This document shows positions 1 to 7,484 of a DNA stretch of 12,911 nucleotides, piece after piece; the stretch's first letter is position 1, and every line of letters begins with the position of its first letter. Both the position numbers and the translations under genes were made by a program. The stretch is from an uncultured Peptococcaceae bacterium (GTDB lineage: Bacteria; Bacillota; Peptococcia; Peptococcales; Peptococcaceae). The stretch lies in assembly GCA_902462325.1 (NCBI GenBank), contig CABQBF010000067.1, positions 1-12,911 of the forward strand, read 5' to 3'. A model generated the notes under the pieces. That model saw only the letters and a program-made list of their open reading frames with translations, was not told the origin of the DNA and did not search any database.

Positions 1-3
1 AAT

Positions 4-48
4 AAAACATAAAAAACATAAAAAACATTGAAAACATGGTAAACATAA
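4..48. repeat. Five tandem copies of a 9-bp A-rich repeat
   Basis: The units are AAAACATAA, AAAACATAA, AAAACATTG, AAAACATGG and TAAACATAA, in exact 9-bp register. The array lies at the left edge and may continue upstream. A period of nine keeps reading frames in phase: one frame reads Asn-Ile-Lys repeats, and another reads Lys/His-rich codons ending at a TGA (29-31). The array could therefore be the tail of an upstream gene or a non-coding satellite. Too little is visible to decide. Confidence 0.75.
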
Positions 49-686
49 AAAAAACGGGCCTGACGGCTCAAGGTGTAAAGGGCTGTTGTCACCGACGATT
101 TTTTTCTTGGCGGAAGTTTTGGCGCCAAACCCACCTTCAGCCGCAGCCTCTGTTGGAGCAGGGCAAGAACCTTGCGGCGACAATGCCGCCAAAGGCTATA
201 AATTTCCCTGTAAGCGGCGCAAGAAGCAGTTTGGTATTCGGGTATGGCTGCGGCATATCGGAGGCTTAGAAAGAAAAATGCAGCTTATCAGAACCATCTG
301 GATATGCCTGAGAAGCTATATTTTTGTTTTTAAGCCTGTTAAACCATATTTTGCTATCTTGGGGACATAAAAAGAAAACCAACGTCTTAAAATCAAAATA
401 GACATGGTTTCGGCGTGAGGGAAAAATTCCGCTTGCAATTCAGACCGAACTGGGGCAAACTGGAAGGGTGAACAAAGTGCAAAGAAAAACAAAAATAATC
501 TGAATAAATATAATGAAATAAAAATAATTATGCTTTATGAAGCAAAACGTCAAGTATGCTGGAAAGAATATTTTTTTGCTTTTACAGAAAAATACTGTTT
601 CCATTTGCGTGGATTTATGATAAGATTAATCCGAAAAGTGTAAAAAAATTTATAGATTTCTGTACAAATAAATAGACACCACATAC
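49..686. other. Stretch without a recognisable gene upstream of the glycan operon
   Basis: No convincing coding sequence is visible on either strand. Bases 54-260 are clearly richer in G+C than their surroundings. They contain the perfect palindrome TTTGGCGCCAAA (118-129) and a short inverted repeat GCGGC/GCCGC (174-178 and 185-189). Open frames here start at ATG 36 or TTG 86, lack a ribosome binding site and give peptides that resemble no family I know. Bases 480-680 are very AT-rich. A short open stretch ending at TGA near 471 could be decayed coding sequence, but this is not supported. The region may be a long untranslated leader, a decayed gene or an uncharacterised intergenic element. 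Confidence 0.5.
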
Positions 687-727
687 AGCGGTTGTATCGG
701 TCATTTTTCCGATATAACCGCTTTTTT
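687..727 (+). terminator. Rho-independent terminator upstream of the glycan operon
   Basis: The arms AGCGGTTGTATCGG (687-700) and CCGATATAACCGCT (709-722) form a 14-bp stem with a single G-U pair around an 8-base loop. A run of six T (722-727) follows at once, and further T-rich sequence comes after it. On the opposite strand no T-run follows the hairpin, so it acts on + strand transcription. It would end transcripts arriving from the left and insulate the operon. It could also serve as an attenuator if a promoter lies upstream. Confidence 0.85.
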
Positions 728-739
728 CTTTGTCCTTTT

Positions 740-770
740 TTGCACACTGCCGCTGTCGAAAACCTATAAT
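740..770 (+). promoter_or_regulatory. Possible sigma-70-type promoter of the glycan operon
   Basis: A perfect -10 box TATAAT (765-770) lies just after the terminator and 21 to 36 bases before the candidate start codons of the first gene. The best -35 candidate is TTGCAC (740-745), with a long 19-base spacer, so the upstream box is weak. Its place between a terminator and the first gene of a tightly packed operon is the main support. The transcript would start near 777 and have a very short leader. Confidence 0.45.
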
Positions 771-806
771 TTTTCGTCTCTCTCGCAGCGATTGGATGTG
801 GAATTG

Positions 807-1652
807 GTGGATTTATCAATCATTATTATCAATTATAATACAAAAAAGCTGACAAAACAGGCGGTAGAAGCTATTTTTTCTACAAAACCTCGAGTTCAGT
901 TTGAAATTATTATTGTAGATAATTCTGATTGCCCCAGTGAGTATTATGACGTTCTGGATAATCGAGTCGTTTTGTTATCCCATATTGAAAATCACGGCTT
1001 TGCGCATGGCTGCAATACTGGCGCTAAGGCGGCCAAAGGACAATATTTATTGTTTTTAAATTCCGATACCATTATGCAGCGAAACACGTTAGACGCTTCT
1101 GTGGAATATTTAGAGCAGCATCCAGAGGTAGGCGGTTTGGGTGTACAGGTGGTATTGGAAAACGGTGAATTGGACCATGCTTGTAAACGTGGCTTTCCTA
1201 CACCGTGGAACGCATTTTGCTATTTTACGCATTTAGATAAAATGTTTCCTAAAGTTTCGTTGTTTAATGGATATCGCTTGAATCATTTAAAGCGCGACCA
1301 AATTCATCAGGTGGATGCAGTAACAGGCGCTTATCTGATGATGCCAGCAAAGTTATATCGAGAGCTGCGAGGCTTTGATGAAAGATTTTTTATGTATGGG
1401 GAAGATTTGGATTTATGCTGGAAAATTAAAGCTGCCGGTTATCAGGTGGTTTATTATGCGCCCGTTCAATGCTTGCATTTGAAAGGACAAAGTGGACGAG
1501 CCAGCCGCAGCCCTTTTGTACAGTATCACTTTTATAACGCAATGTTGATTTTTTACGATAGGTATTATCAGGACAAATACCCGAAATGGCTGACAGGTTT
1601 GGTAAAATGGGCGATTCGTAAAAAGATGCCAATATTGGACGGTGGGCAATGA
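807..1652 (+). CDS. GT2 family glycosyltransferase, WbbL/rhamnosyltransferase-like
   Basis: This is a family-2, GT-A fold transferase of about 281 residues. It would add a sugar, probably rhamnose, from dTDP-L-rhamnose to a lipid-linked acceptor at the inner face of the membrane. Visible hallmarks (numbered from GTG 807) are the N-terminal strand LSIIIINYNT, the strand EIIIVDNS, the metal/nucleotide motif LNSDT (84-88), the VTGAYLMMP segment (172-180) and the MYGEDLDLCWK motif (196-206), whose acidic residues are the usual catalytic region. The start is uncertain. GTG 807 gives MDLSIIII, the usual beginning in this family. TTG 792 is in frame and adds five residues. Neither has a good ribosome binding site. 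The stop overlaps the next gene's start (ATGA). It is the first gene of the operon. The rhamnosyl specificity is inferred from the adjacent rml genes. Confidence 0.88.
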   Translation: MDLSIIIINYNTKKLTKQAVEAIFSTKPRVQFEIIIVDNSDCPSEYYDVLDNRVVLLSHIENHGFAHGCNTGAKAAKGQYLLFLNSDTIMQRNTLDASVEYLEQHPEVGGLGVQVVLENGELDHACKRGFPTPWNAFCYFTHLDKMFPKVSLFNGYRLNHLKRDQIHQVDAVTGAYLMMPAKLYRELRGFDERFFMYGEDLDLCWKIKAAGYQVVYYAPVQCLHLKGQSGRASRSPFVQYHFYNAMLIFYDRYYQDKYPKWLTGLVKWAIRKKMPILDGGQ

Positions 1653-2575
1653 TGATAGATATTTTGATGGCTACCTATAATGGAGAAAAATTTTTACGAC
1701 CTCAGTTTGACTCTATCCTGCAGCAGAGCAATCAAGATTGGCGATTACTAATCCGCGACGATTGTTCCACCGATGCCACGGTGCAAATTATCAAAGAATA
1801 TCAAATGCTGCGACCAGAACAAATTGAATTGATACGGGCAGAACAGCCCAGCGGTTCGGCGCAGAATAATTTTTTTCAGCTGCTGCAATACAGCGAAGCG
1901 GATTATGTCATGTTTGCCGACCAGGATGATGTCTGGCTGCATCAAAAGGTACAAGTTACATTAGATAAAATGCGACAAATGGAGCAGGACTATGGAACCA
2001 ATATGCCGTTATTGATACATACCGATTTGACTGTAGTGGACGCAGCGTTAAGGGTGATAAATCCCTCATTGTTCCAGATGCAGAACATGGATGCGGCGCG
2101 CAACAAGCTAAACAATATTTTAGTGCAGAATATTGTGACAGGCTGCACCATGATGGTGAATCGTGCATTGCTGGATTTGGTCACAGAAATCCCAAAACAT
2201 GCCATCATGCATGATATGTGGCTGGCTTTGGTGGCTTCTGCTTTCGGACAGATTGGCTTTGTTGACCAAGCTACCATGTTATATCGGCAGCATGGTGATA
2301 ACGCCAATGGCGCAAAAAATGTAAAAACTCTGCAATATTTCTTATGGAAGCTGCGTTGTGGCCAAGAAATTCATCAGAATTTGTTAAAACAATATGGGCA
2401 GGCAGGAGAGTTCTTAGAATGCTATCAATCCAAGTTAAGCCAGGAACAAAAGGAATTGTTGCGAGCGTATCGTTTATTTCAGGATAAAACAATGATTGAA
2501 AAAATAATAGCATTAAAAAAATTCCGGCTATGTAAGAAGGGCATTGTTCGGATAATGGGACAAGTTTTGCGATAA
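1649..2575 (+). CDS. GT2 family glycosyltransferase, RgpB/alpha-L-rhamnosyltransferase-like
   Basis: This second family-2 transferase (308 residues) has a different sequence type from its neighbour. The N-terminus IDILMATYNGEKFL, the RDDCSTDAT segment (36-44), the DQDD metal-binding motif (91-94), an IVTGCTMMVNRAL block and a MHDMW motif followed by LYRQHGDNANGAK match transferases that build rhamnose chains, such as streptococcal RgpB and O-antigen rhamnosyltransferases. It probably extends the chain on its carrier lipid in the cytoplasm. Its ATG overlaps the stop of the upstream gene by four bases (ATGA). With GGTGGG only two bases before the start, translational coupling is the likely mode of initiation. 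The C-terminal ~60 residues are Lys/Arg- and Gln-rich, which could help peripheral membrane binding. The exact linkage made cannot be told. Confidence 0.9.
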   Translation: MMIDILMATYNGEKFLRPQFDSILQQSNQDWRLLIRDDCSTDATVQIIKEYQMLRPEQIELIRAEQPSGSAQNNFFQLLQYSEADYVMFADQDDVWLHQKVQVTLDKMRQMEQDYGTNMPLLIHTDLTVVDAALRVINPSLFQMQNMDAARNKLNNILVQNIVTGCTMMVNRALLDLVTEIPKHAIMHDMWLALVASAFGQIGFVDQATMLYRQHGDNANGAKNVKTLQYFLWKLRCGQEIHQNLLKQYGQAGEFLECYQSKLSQEQKELLRAYRLFQDKTMIEKIIALKKFRLCKKGIVRIMGQVLR

Positions 2576-2594
2576 CGCTGAGAGGAGTTGTATT

Positions 2595-3473
2595 ATGAAA
2601 GGAATTATTTTAGCAGGCGGTAGTGGGACGCGGTTATATCCTTCCACGCTATCGGTGTCCAAGCAAATATTAACGGTCTATGATAAGCCTATGGTGTATT
2701 ATCCCATGTCTACCTTAATGTTGGCAGGGATACGGGATGTACTGATTATTTCGACACCGCGAGACCTTCCCGATTTTCAGGAATTATTCGGTGATGGCAG
2801 TCAATTAGGCATGACAATTCAGTATGCCGTGCAGCCGCAGCCTAATGGGTTGGCCGAAGCCTTTTTGATCGGAGAAGAATTTATAGGCGATGACAATGTT
2901 TGTTTGGTACTGGGTGACAATATTTTTTACGGATATGGTTTCAGTGAACGGTTGCAGGCAGCAGCCAACCGGAAAGAGGGCGCGACGATTTTTGGCTATC
3001 ATGTCAGTGATCCGCAGGCCTTTGGTGTGGTAGAGTTTGATCACGAAGGCAATGTGCTGTCCATCGAAGAAAAACCGGCGCAGCCCAAATCCAATTATGC
3101 GGTACCAGGATTATATTTTTACGATAATCAAGTCGTTGAAATTGCCAAAACCGTGGAGCCTTCTGCCCGTGGAGAAAAAGAAATTACAGCAGTCAATAAC
3201 GCCTATTTGGAAATGGGGAAACTAAAAGTGGAGTTGTTTGGCCGCGGTATGGCTTGGCTGGATACGGGAACCCATCAGGCTATGCAGGACGCTGCTAACT
3301 TTATTGAAGCCATTCAGAAACGGCAGGGATTATATGTAGCTTGCCTGGAAGAGATTGCCTATCGAAATCAATGGATTAGCAAGGAAAAACTATTGGAACA
3401 TGCTGAACATTATAAAAAGAGCGATTATGGGAAATATCTGTTCAAAGTGGCCGACATGGTGCAGGAGGGTTGA
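2595..3473 (+). CDS. rmlA: Glucose-1-phosphate thymidylyltransferase RmlA
   Basis: RmlA condenses glucose-1-phosphate with dTTP to give dTDP-glucose, the first step of dTDP-L-rhamnose synthesis in the cytoplasm. The 292 residues match the family length. The nucleotide-binding loop GGSGTRLYP (8-16) is followed by SKQ (22-24) and YDKPMVYYP (29-37). The magnesium-binding aspartates are present in LGDN (Asp108) and WLDTGT (Asp223). EEKP (158-161) and the RGEKEIT stretch (192-198) are also typical. Two positions look unusual: KQILTVYDKP has Thr where Pro is common, and EITAVN has Ala where Asp is common. I judge these from memory of the family, not an alignment. A strong Shine-Dalgarno site AGAGGAG (2581-2587), seven bases before the ATG, fixes the start. 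It sits 19 bases after the upstream transferase and three bases before rmlD. Confidence 0.96.
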   Translation: MKGIILAGGSGTRLYPSTLSVSKQILTVYDKPMVYYPMSTLMLAGIRDVLIISTPRDLPDFQELFGDGSQLGMTIQYAVQPQPNGLAEAFLIGEEFIGDDNVCLVLGDNIFYGYGFSERLQAAANRKEGATIFGYHVSDPQAFGVVEFDHEGNVLSIEEKPAQPKSNYAVPGLYFYDNQVVEIAKTVEPSARGEKEITAVNNAYLEMGKLKVELFGRGMAWLDTGTHQAMQDAANFIEAIQKRQGLYVACLEEIAYRNQWISKEKLLEHAEHYKKSDYGKYLFKVADMVQEG

Positions 3474-3476
3474 GGT

Positions 3477-4385
3477 ATGAGATTGTTTATTACCGGTGCC
3501 AATGGTCAATTGGGCACTGAATTACTGGCGATGCTGCACAGCGGAAGAGCCGAGATTGGCGCCATTCCAGCAGACTATGCGACGGCAGAGATTTTAGCAG
3601 TGGATAAAGAGCAGCTGGATTTAACAAATTTTACAGCATTACAGCAGACGTTGCAGCAGTTTAAGCCAGATGTGATGATCAATTGCGCTGCGTTTACCAA
3701 TGTGGATGGCTGCGAGATTAATCAGGATACCGCTTTTCTGGTAAACAGTGTGGTGCCGCAGCAGTTGGCGCTGTATGCGGAAAAAACAGGTTGTAAGCTG
3801 GTGCAGGTTTCCACCGATTATGTGTTTGCTGGCAATGGAGCAATGCCTTATCAGGAGTGGGATGCTTGCGCACCTAACAGCATTTATGGAAAATCTAAAT
3901 ACTTAGGAGAACAGTATGCGTTACAGTGCGGCAGAGCTTTTGTGGTGCGCACTGCTTGGCTCTATGGCTATCATGGTCATAACTTTATCAAAACAATTGT
4001 AAAAGCAGCCAAAGCAGGTAAGCCGTTAAAGGTGATAAAAGACCAGCTGGGTAATCCTACCAATGCCAACGACTTGGCCTATCATATTTTAAAATTGGCT
4101 GTCACGGAGCAGTATGGGATTTATCACTGTACCAACAATGGTGTCTGCAGCTGGTACGATTTTGCTTGCGCCTTTTTGCAAATGGCAGGGATTGATAATC
4201 AGCCGGCTGCTTGCAGTACGGAAGAATTTTATGCGGGAAAAGAACCAAAGCCAGCCAATCGTCCAGCTTATTCGGCGTTGGATAATATGGCTTTGCGTAA
4301 TACAGTGGGCGATGAAATGCGCAGTTGGCAGGATGCGTTGGCCCAGTATATGAAGAATGGATTAGAAAGAGGTATTTTTGCATGA
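3477..4385 (+). CDS. rmlD: dTDP-4-dehydrorhamnose reductase RmlD
   Basis: RmlD performs the last step, NAD(P)H-dependent reduction of dTDP-4-dehydro-L-rhamnose to dTDP-L-rhamnose. The 302-residue protein is an extended short-chain dehydrogenase. It has the Rossmann loop ITGANGQLGTE (5-15), INCAAFTNVD (68-77), STDYVF (112-117), the catalytic Tyr137/Lys141 pair in YGKSK, and RTAWLYG further on, all typical of RmlD. The start ATG follows rmlA after three bases, and its GGAGGG ribosome binding site lies inside the rmlA 3' end. Its stop overlaps the rmlB start (ATGA), so the two should be translated in a coupled way. The gene is richer in G+C than the downstream export genes. Confidence 0.95.
   Translation: MRLFITGANGQLGTELLAMLHSGRAEIGAIPADYATAEILAVDKEQLDLTNFTALQQTLQQFKPDVMINCAAFTNVDGCEINQDTAFLVNSVVPQQLALYAEKTGCKLVQVSTDYVFAGNGAMPYQEWDACAPNSIYGKSKYLGEQYALQCGRAFVVRTAWLYGYHGHNFIKTIVKAAKAGKPLKVIKDQLGNPTNANDLAYHILKLAVTEQYGIYHCTNNGVCSWYDFACAFLQMAGIDNQPAACSTEEFYAGKEPKPANRPAYSALDNMALRNTVGDEMRSWQDALAQYMKNGLERGIFA
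4366..4372 (+). promoter_or_regulatory. Ribosome binding site that fixes the rmlB start
   Basis: AAAGAGG lies nine bases before ATG 4382, inside the 3' end of rmlD. It favours the short start over an in-frame ATG at 4325, which would add 19 residues ahead of the conserved KTYLVTGGAGFIGS terminus. Confidence 0.7.
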
Positions 4386-5434
4386 AAACCTATCTTGTAA
4401 CCGGCGGCGCTGGGTTCATCGGCTCCAATTTTATACTATACATGCTGAAGAAATATGATGCAGTTCGTATCATCAATTTAGATAAGCTGACCTATGCAGG
4501 AAATCTGGAAAATTTAAAAGAAATCGCGCAGGATGAACGTCATATTTTTGTGCAGGGCGATATTTGTGACAGCCAATTAGTGGCAGAACTTTTCCAGCAA
4601 TACGATATCGATTATGTAGTCAATTTTGCTGCGGAAAGTCATGTAGACCGCAGCATTAGCGACCCTGGCGTTTTTTTGCAGACCAATGTATTGGGCACCA
4701 TGAATTTATTAAATCAGGCCAGAGCAGCCTGGCGCATTGGCGATGATCAATACAAGGAAGGCGTAAAATATTTGCAGGTTTCCACCGATGAAGTATATGG
4801 TTCGCTGGGCACAGAGGGATATTTTACGGAAGAAACGCCGTTGAACCCTCATAGCCCTTATTCGGCCAGCAAAGCTTCGGCCGATTTATTTGTGCAGGCA
4901 TACCATGACACATACAAGCTGCCAATCAATATTACCCGTTGCTCTAACAACTATGGTCCTTATCAGTTTCCGGAAAAGCTGATTCCTTTGATGCTGAACA
5001 ATGCCTTGCAGCATAAAGCGTTGCCTGTGTATGGCGATGGCTTAAACGTGCGGGACTGGCTTTATGTGGAGGATCATTGTAAAGCCATTGATATGGTGCT
5101 GAACCAGGGATGTATTGGTCAAGTTTATAATGTGGGCGGACATAATGAACGCACCAACATCACCATTGTGAAAACCATTTTGCAGCAACTGCAGCAGGTA
5201 GACAGCACAATCGATGAACAGCTGATTCAATATGTGCAGGACCGTAAAGGCCATGACCGCCGTTATGGTATTGACCCGACAAAAATTAAGGAAGAATTGG
5301 GCTGGTATCCGGAAACTGATTTTGAAACAGGTATTCAGTTGACCATTGCTTGGTATTTAGAGCATAAACAGTGGACAGAAAACATTGTGAATGGAGCGTA
5401 TCAACAGTATTACGAAACGATGTATGGAAACTGA
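4382..5434 (+). CDS. rmlB: dTDP-glucose 4,6-dehydratase RmlB
   Basis: RmlB oxidises and dehydrates dTDP-glucose to dTDP-4-dehydro-6-deoxyglucose, the second step of the rhamnose pathway. The 350 residues fit the family. The NAD-binding motif TGGAGFIGS (7-15) is at the N-terminus, where RmlB proteins begin. NFAAESHVDRSI follows at 81-92. The catalytic Thr-Asp-Glu triad is in STDEVYGS (134-141), and Tyr160/Lys164 are in YSASK. NNYGPYQFPEKLIP and the VRDWLYVEDH segment, both characteristic of this dehydratase, come later. I take the start at ATG 4382, overlapping the rmlD stop. A longer reading from 4325 would overlap rmlD by 61 bases and lacks support. A gap of 93 bases separates it from rmlC. 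Confidence 0.96.
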   Translation: MKTYLVTGGAGFIGSNFILYMLKKYDAVRIINLDKLTYAGNLENLKEIAQDERHIFVQGDICDSQLVAELFQQYDIDYVVNFAAESHVDRSISDPGVFLQTNVLGTMNLLNQARAAWRIGDDQYKEGVKYLQVSTDEVYGSLGTEGYFTEETPLNPHSPYSASKASADLFVQAYHDTYKLPINITRCSNNYGPYQFPEKLIPLMLNNALQHKALPVYGDGLNVRDWLYVEDHCKAIDMVLNQGCIGQVYNVGGHNERTNITIVKTILQQLQQVDSTIDEQLIQYVQDRKGHDRRYGIDPTKIKEELGWYPETDFETGIQLTIAWYLEHKQWTENIVNGAYQQYYETMYGN

Positions 5435-5474
5435 TAATGGGCATATTTGCGCTAATGAAAAGCAACAAGTTTTT

Positions 5475-5492
5475 GTGGGGCTAAGTCCCCGC
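5475..5492 (+). other. Small GC-rich hairpin in the rmlB-rmlC gap
   Basis: GTGGGG (5475-5480) pairs with CCCCGC (5487-5492), with one G-U pair, around a 6-base loop. The nearest T-run (5503-5507) starts ten bases later, so it is a poor intrinsic terminator. It may stabilise or process the message, or tune rmlC translation, whose AAAGGAG site lies at 5513-5519. Its function is unproven. Confidence 0.4.
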
Positions 5493-5527
5493 AGGGTACA
5501 TATTTTTGCAGTAAAGGAGCACATAAC

Positions 5528-6085
5528 ATGAACATAATTGAAACTGATGTTTTGGATGTTTATATTATAGAGCCACAGGTGTTTGGCGACCATAGAGGCT
5601 GGTTTATGGAAAGCTGGAGTCAGCGCAAGCTGGAAGAGAAAGGCCTGTATTATAATTTTGTGCAGGATAATCAATCTTATTCGGCCAAGAAAGGCACCTT
5701 GCGAGGGCTGCACTTTCAAAATGGCGAGGCCAGTCAGGCCAAGCTGGTACGCTGTGCCAGAGGAGCTGTGCTGGACGTGGCCGTAGATTTGCGGAAAGGT
5801 TCCCCTACCTATAAAAAGTGGGTGGCGGTAGAATTATCTGCGGAAAACAAACGGCAGCTCTTAATTCCTCGCGGCTTCGCTCACGGTTTTGTGACCTTGA
5901 CCGATGATGTGGAATTTTTATATAAGGCGGACAACTATTATAACCAGCCTGCGGAACGCAGCATTTTATGGAGCGATTCGGAATTGGCGATTGATTGGGG
6001 TATAGAAACGCCGATTGTAGCAGAAAAAGATGGAAAAGCGCCGCTATTACAAGATAGTGATGTGAATTTTGTGTATAGAGGGTAG
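5528..6085 (+). CDS. rmlC: dTDP-4-dehydrorhamnose 3,5-epimerase RmlC
   Basis: RmlC inverts C3 and C5 of dTDP-4-dehydro-6-deoxyglucose, the third step of the pathway. The 185-residue cupin is full length. The N-terminal VFGDHRGWFMESW block (18-30), VQDNQSYSAKKGTLRGLHFQ (45-64) with catalytic His62, the QLLIPRGFAHGF strand (110-121) and the YKADNYYNQPAERSILWSD block (132-150), carrying the catalytic-acid Tyr candidates 132 and 138, are all present. A strong AAAGGAG site eight bases before ATG 5528 supports the start. The gene ends six bases before the wzm-like start. Its separation from rmlB by a 93-base gap with a hairpin is the only real spacing in the operon, which is otherwise close-packed. 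Confidence 0.96.
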   Translation: MNIIETDVLDVYIIEPQVFGDHRGWFMESWSQRKLEEKGLYYNFVQDNQSYSAKKGTLRGLHFQNGEASQAKLVRCARGAVLDVAVDLRKGSPTYKKWVAVELSAENKRQLLIPRGFAHGFVTLTDDVEFLYKADNYYNQPAERSILWSDSELAIDWGIETPIVAEKDGKAPLLQDSDVNFVYRG

Positions 6086-6090
6086 AAAAC

Positions 6091-7473
6091 GTGAAACAAC
6101 AATTAAAACGCTTGCCGGTCTATGTGGCTATCTTTGTATTGATTTTTTTCGTTTGTCAGGTTTTTTTCACGCCAGGGTTGGATGAAACTTCTGTGCGGTT
6201 ACAAATGGTATGTCCATCAAATGATGAATATCAGTTATTTTATATCAATGAACAAGTTATAGAATTCAATGAAGCTGCGTCGCAAAAGCAGGCGATTGTT
6301 GGCAATAAGAATATGCAGGAGGTTAAATTTGATTTAACGGACCAGGATTATACACAGGTGCGGATTGACTTGGGTACGCAGGCAGAAAAGACAATTTTAC
6401 TGAAAAAAATTTCATTCCTGAATAAAAATATGAAAAGCGACTATGACGCTGCGAAGCTTCGTAATGAGATAGCCGTGGGACAAATCACGCTCCATGATCT
6501 AGAGATACAAATGGTAGATGATGCAGATGCAGTACAACTAAAAACGTTGGGAAATGATCCGTTTCTGCAGTTTTCACAATTGGATCTACAGCCGATTTCA
6601 ACTAAGACTCCATTATTTTGGCCTTTTTTGATTGCTGCTGTTTTGACAGTGTTTGTTTACCGTCATGTGTATTTAAAAGAAATCGCAGGATTTTTCAGAG
6701 ATTTATGGCACAATAAACGCTTAATTTTTTCGTTAGCCAAAAATGATTTTAAAACTAAATATGCAGGCTCTTATTTCGGCATTGTTTGGGCTTTTGTGCA
6801 GCCCGTTTGCACCATTCTGGTGTTTTGGTTTGTTTTTGAAATCGGTTTCCGCTCTGCGCCTGTATCCGATGTGCCGTTTGCCTTATGGCTGTCCTGTGGT
6901 TTAGTGCCATGGTTTTTCTTCTCTGATGGTTGGAATGGTGCTACGAATGCTTTCATGGAATATAACTATCTGGTAAAAAAAGTGGTTTTTAAAATTAGTG
7001 TTTTACCAGTGGTAAAAATATTATCGGCATTGTTTGTACATTGCTTTTTTATTGTGTTTCTATTTGCGTTGTTTGCTTGCTACCGGATTTATCCTACCAT
7101 AGCAGCATTGCAGATTCTTTACTATACAGTTTGTCTTTGTGCGTTGCTAGTAGCGCTTTCTTTTATTACATCTTCTGTTATTGTTTTTTTTAAAGATTTA
7201 GGACAAATGATTGCAATTTTTCTGCAGTTTGGCATGTGGCTGACCCCTATTATGTGGTCCATTGATATTATGCCGGCAAAATATTTAAGCCTGATTAAAT
7301 TAAATCCTATGTATTATATTGTGGATGGATATCGCAATGCGTTGATTACTGGACTGCCACTGTTTTCGGACATAAAACTCAGCTTGTATTTCTGGGTGGT
7401 AACCATTTGTTTATTTGTAATTGGGATTGTGCTGTTCCGCAAACTGCGTCCCCATTTTGCCGATGTATTGTAA
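6091..7473 (+). CDS. wzm: Polysaccharide ABC transporter permease, Wzm-like, with extra N-terminal ectodomain
   Basis: This is the membrane half of an exporter that moves the lipid-linked glycan from the cytoplasmic to the outer face of the inner membrane. Residues ~208-460 form an ordinary ABC-2 permease: the amphipathic start FSLAKNDFKTKYAGSYFG, then about six hydrophobic helices including VPWFFFSDGWNGATNAF and the MWLTPIMWSIDIMP region, and the family ending LNPMYYIVDGYRNALI. The protein is unusual in length. Normal Wzm proteins are about 260 residues. Here about 200 residues precede the core: a hydrophobic helix (9-27), a soluble, probably extracytoplasmic segment (28-172) that looks beta-rich, and a second helix (174-192). 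The start GTG 6091 has AGAGGG (6077-6082) eight bases upstream. It lies directly after rmlC and directly before the ATPase gene. Confidence 0.92.
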   Translation: MKQQLKRLPVYVAIFVLIFFVCQVFFTPGLDETSVRLQMVCPSNDEYQLFYINEQVIEFNEAASQKQAIVGNKNMQEVKFDLTDQDYTQVRIDLGTQAEKTILLKKISFLNKNMKSDYDAAKLRNEIAVGQITLHDLEIQMVDDADAVQLKTLGNDPFLQFSQLDLQPISTKTPLFWPFLIAAVLTVFVYRHVYLKEIAGFFRDLWHNKRLIFSLAKNDFKTKYAGSYFGIVWAFVQPVCTILVFWFVFEIGFRSAPVSDVPFALWLSCGLVPWFFFSDGWNGATNAFMEYNYLVKKVVFKISVLPVVKILSALFVHCFFIVFLFALFACYRIYPTIAALQILYYTVCLCALLVALSFITSSVIVFFKDLGQMIAIFLQFGMWLTPIMWSIDIMPAKYLSLIKLNPMYYIVDGYRNALITGLPLFSDIKLSLYFWVVTICLFVIGIVLFRKLRPHFADVL

Positions 7474-7477
7474 GGAG
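7472..7477 (+). promoter_or_regulatory. Ribosome binding site that fixes the wzt start
   Basis: AAGGAG overlaps the stop codon of the permease gene and stands seven bases before ATG 7485. It favours this ATG over the in-frame GTG at 7482 and over longer readings starting inside the permease gene. Confidence 0.75.
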
Positions 7478-7484
7478 CGTTGTG

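Noticed and set aside
72..105. GGTG/CACC inverted repeat followed by a run of seven T, possible terminator
   Set aside because: The stem is only four base pairs with a 14-base loop, and five bases (GACGA) separate it from the T-run.
36..370. Two overlapping small open frames (ATG 36 to 269 and TTG 86 to 370)
   Set aside because: No ribosome binding site precedes either one, the peptides resemble no family I know, and each is an alternative reading of the same GC-richer island.
550..819. Minus-strand open frame of 89 codons
   Set aside because: It crosses the strong + strand terminator and the start of the first transferase gene. Its sequence has no recognisable domain.
860..867. GGCGGTAG, the core of the RfaH ops element, which also occurs at 2616-2623
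   Set aside because: Both copies lie inside coding sequence. The second simply encodes the conserved Gly-Gly-Ser loop of RmlA. An ops site should be in the untranslated leader.
4325..4381. Longer rmlB reading from an upstream ATG
   Set aside because: It would overlap rmlD by 61 bases and add residues before the conserved N-terminus. ATG 4382 has a good ribosome binding site.
5357..5719. Minus-strand open frame of 120 codons across the rmlB-rmlC gap
   Set aside because: It is antisense to two well-supported genes over most of its length and has no recognisable family features.
7407..7484. Longer ATPase reading that starts inside the permease gene
   Set aside because: The extra 26 residues are a shadow of the permease 3' end. 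AAGGAG (7472-7477) points to ATG 7485.
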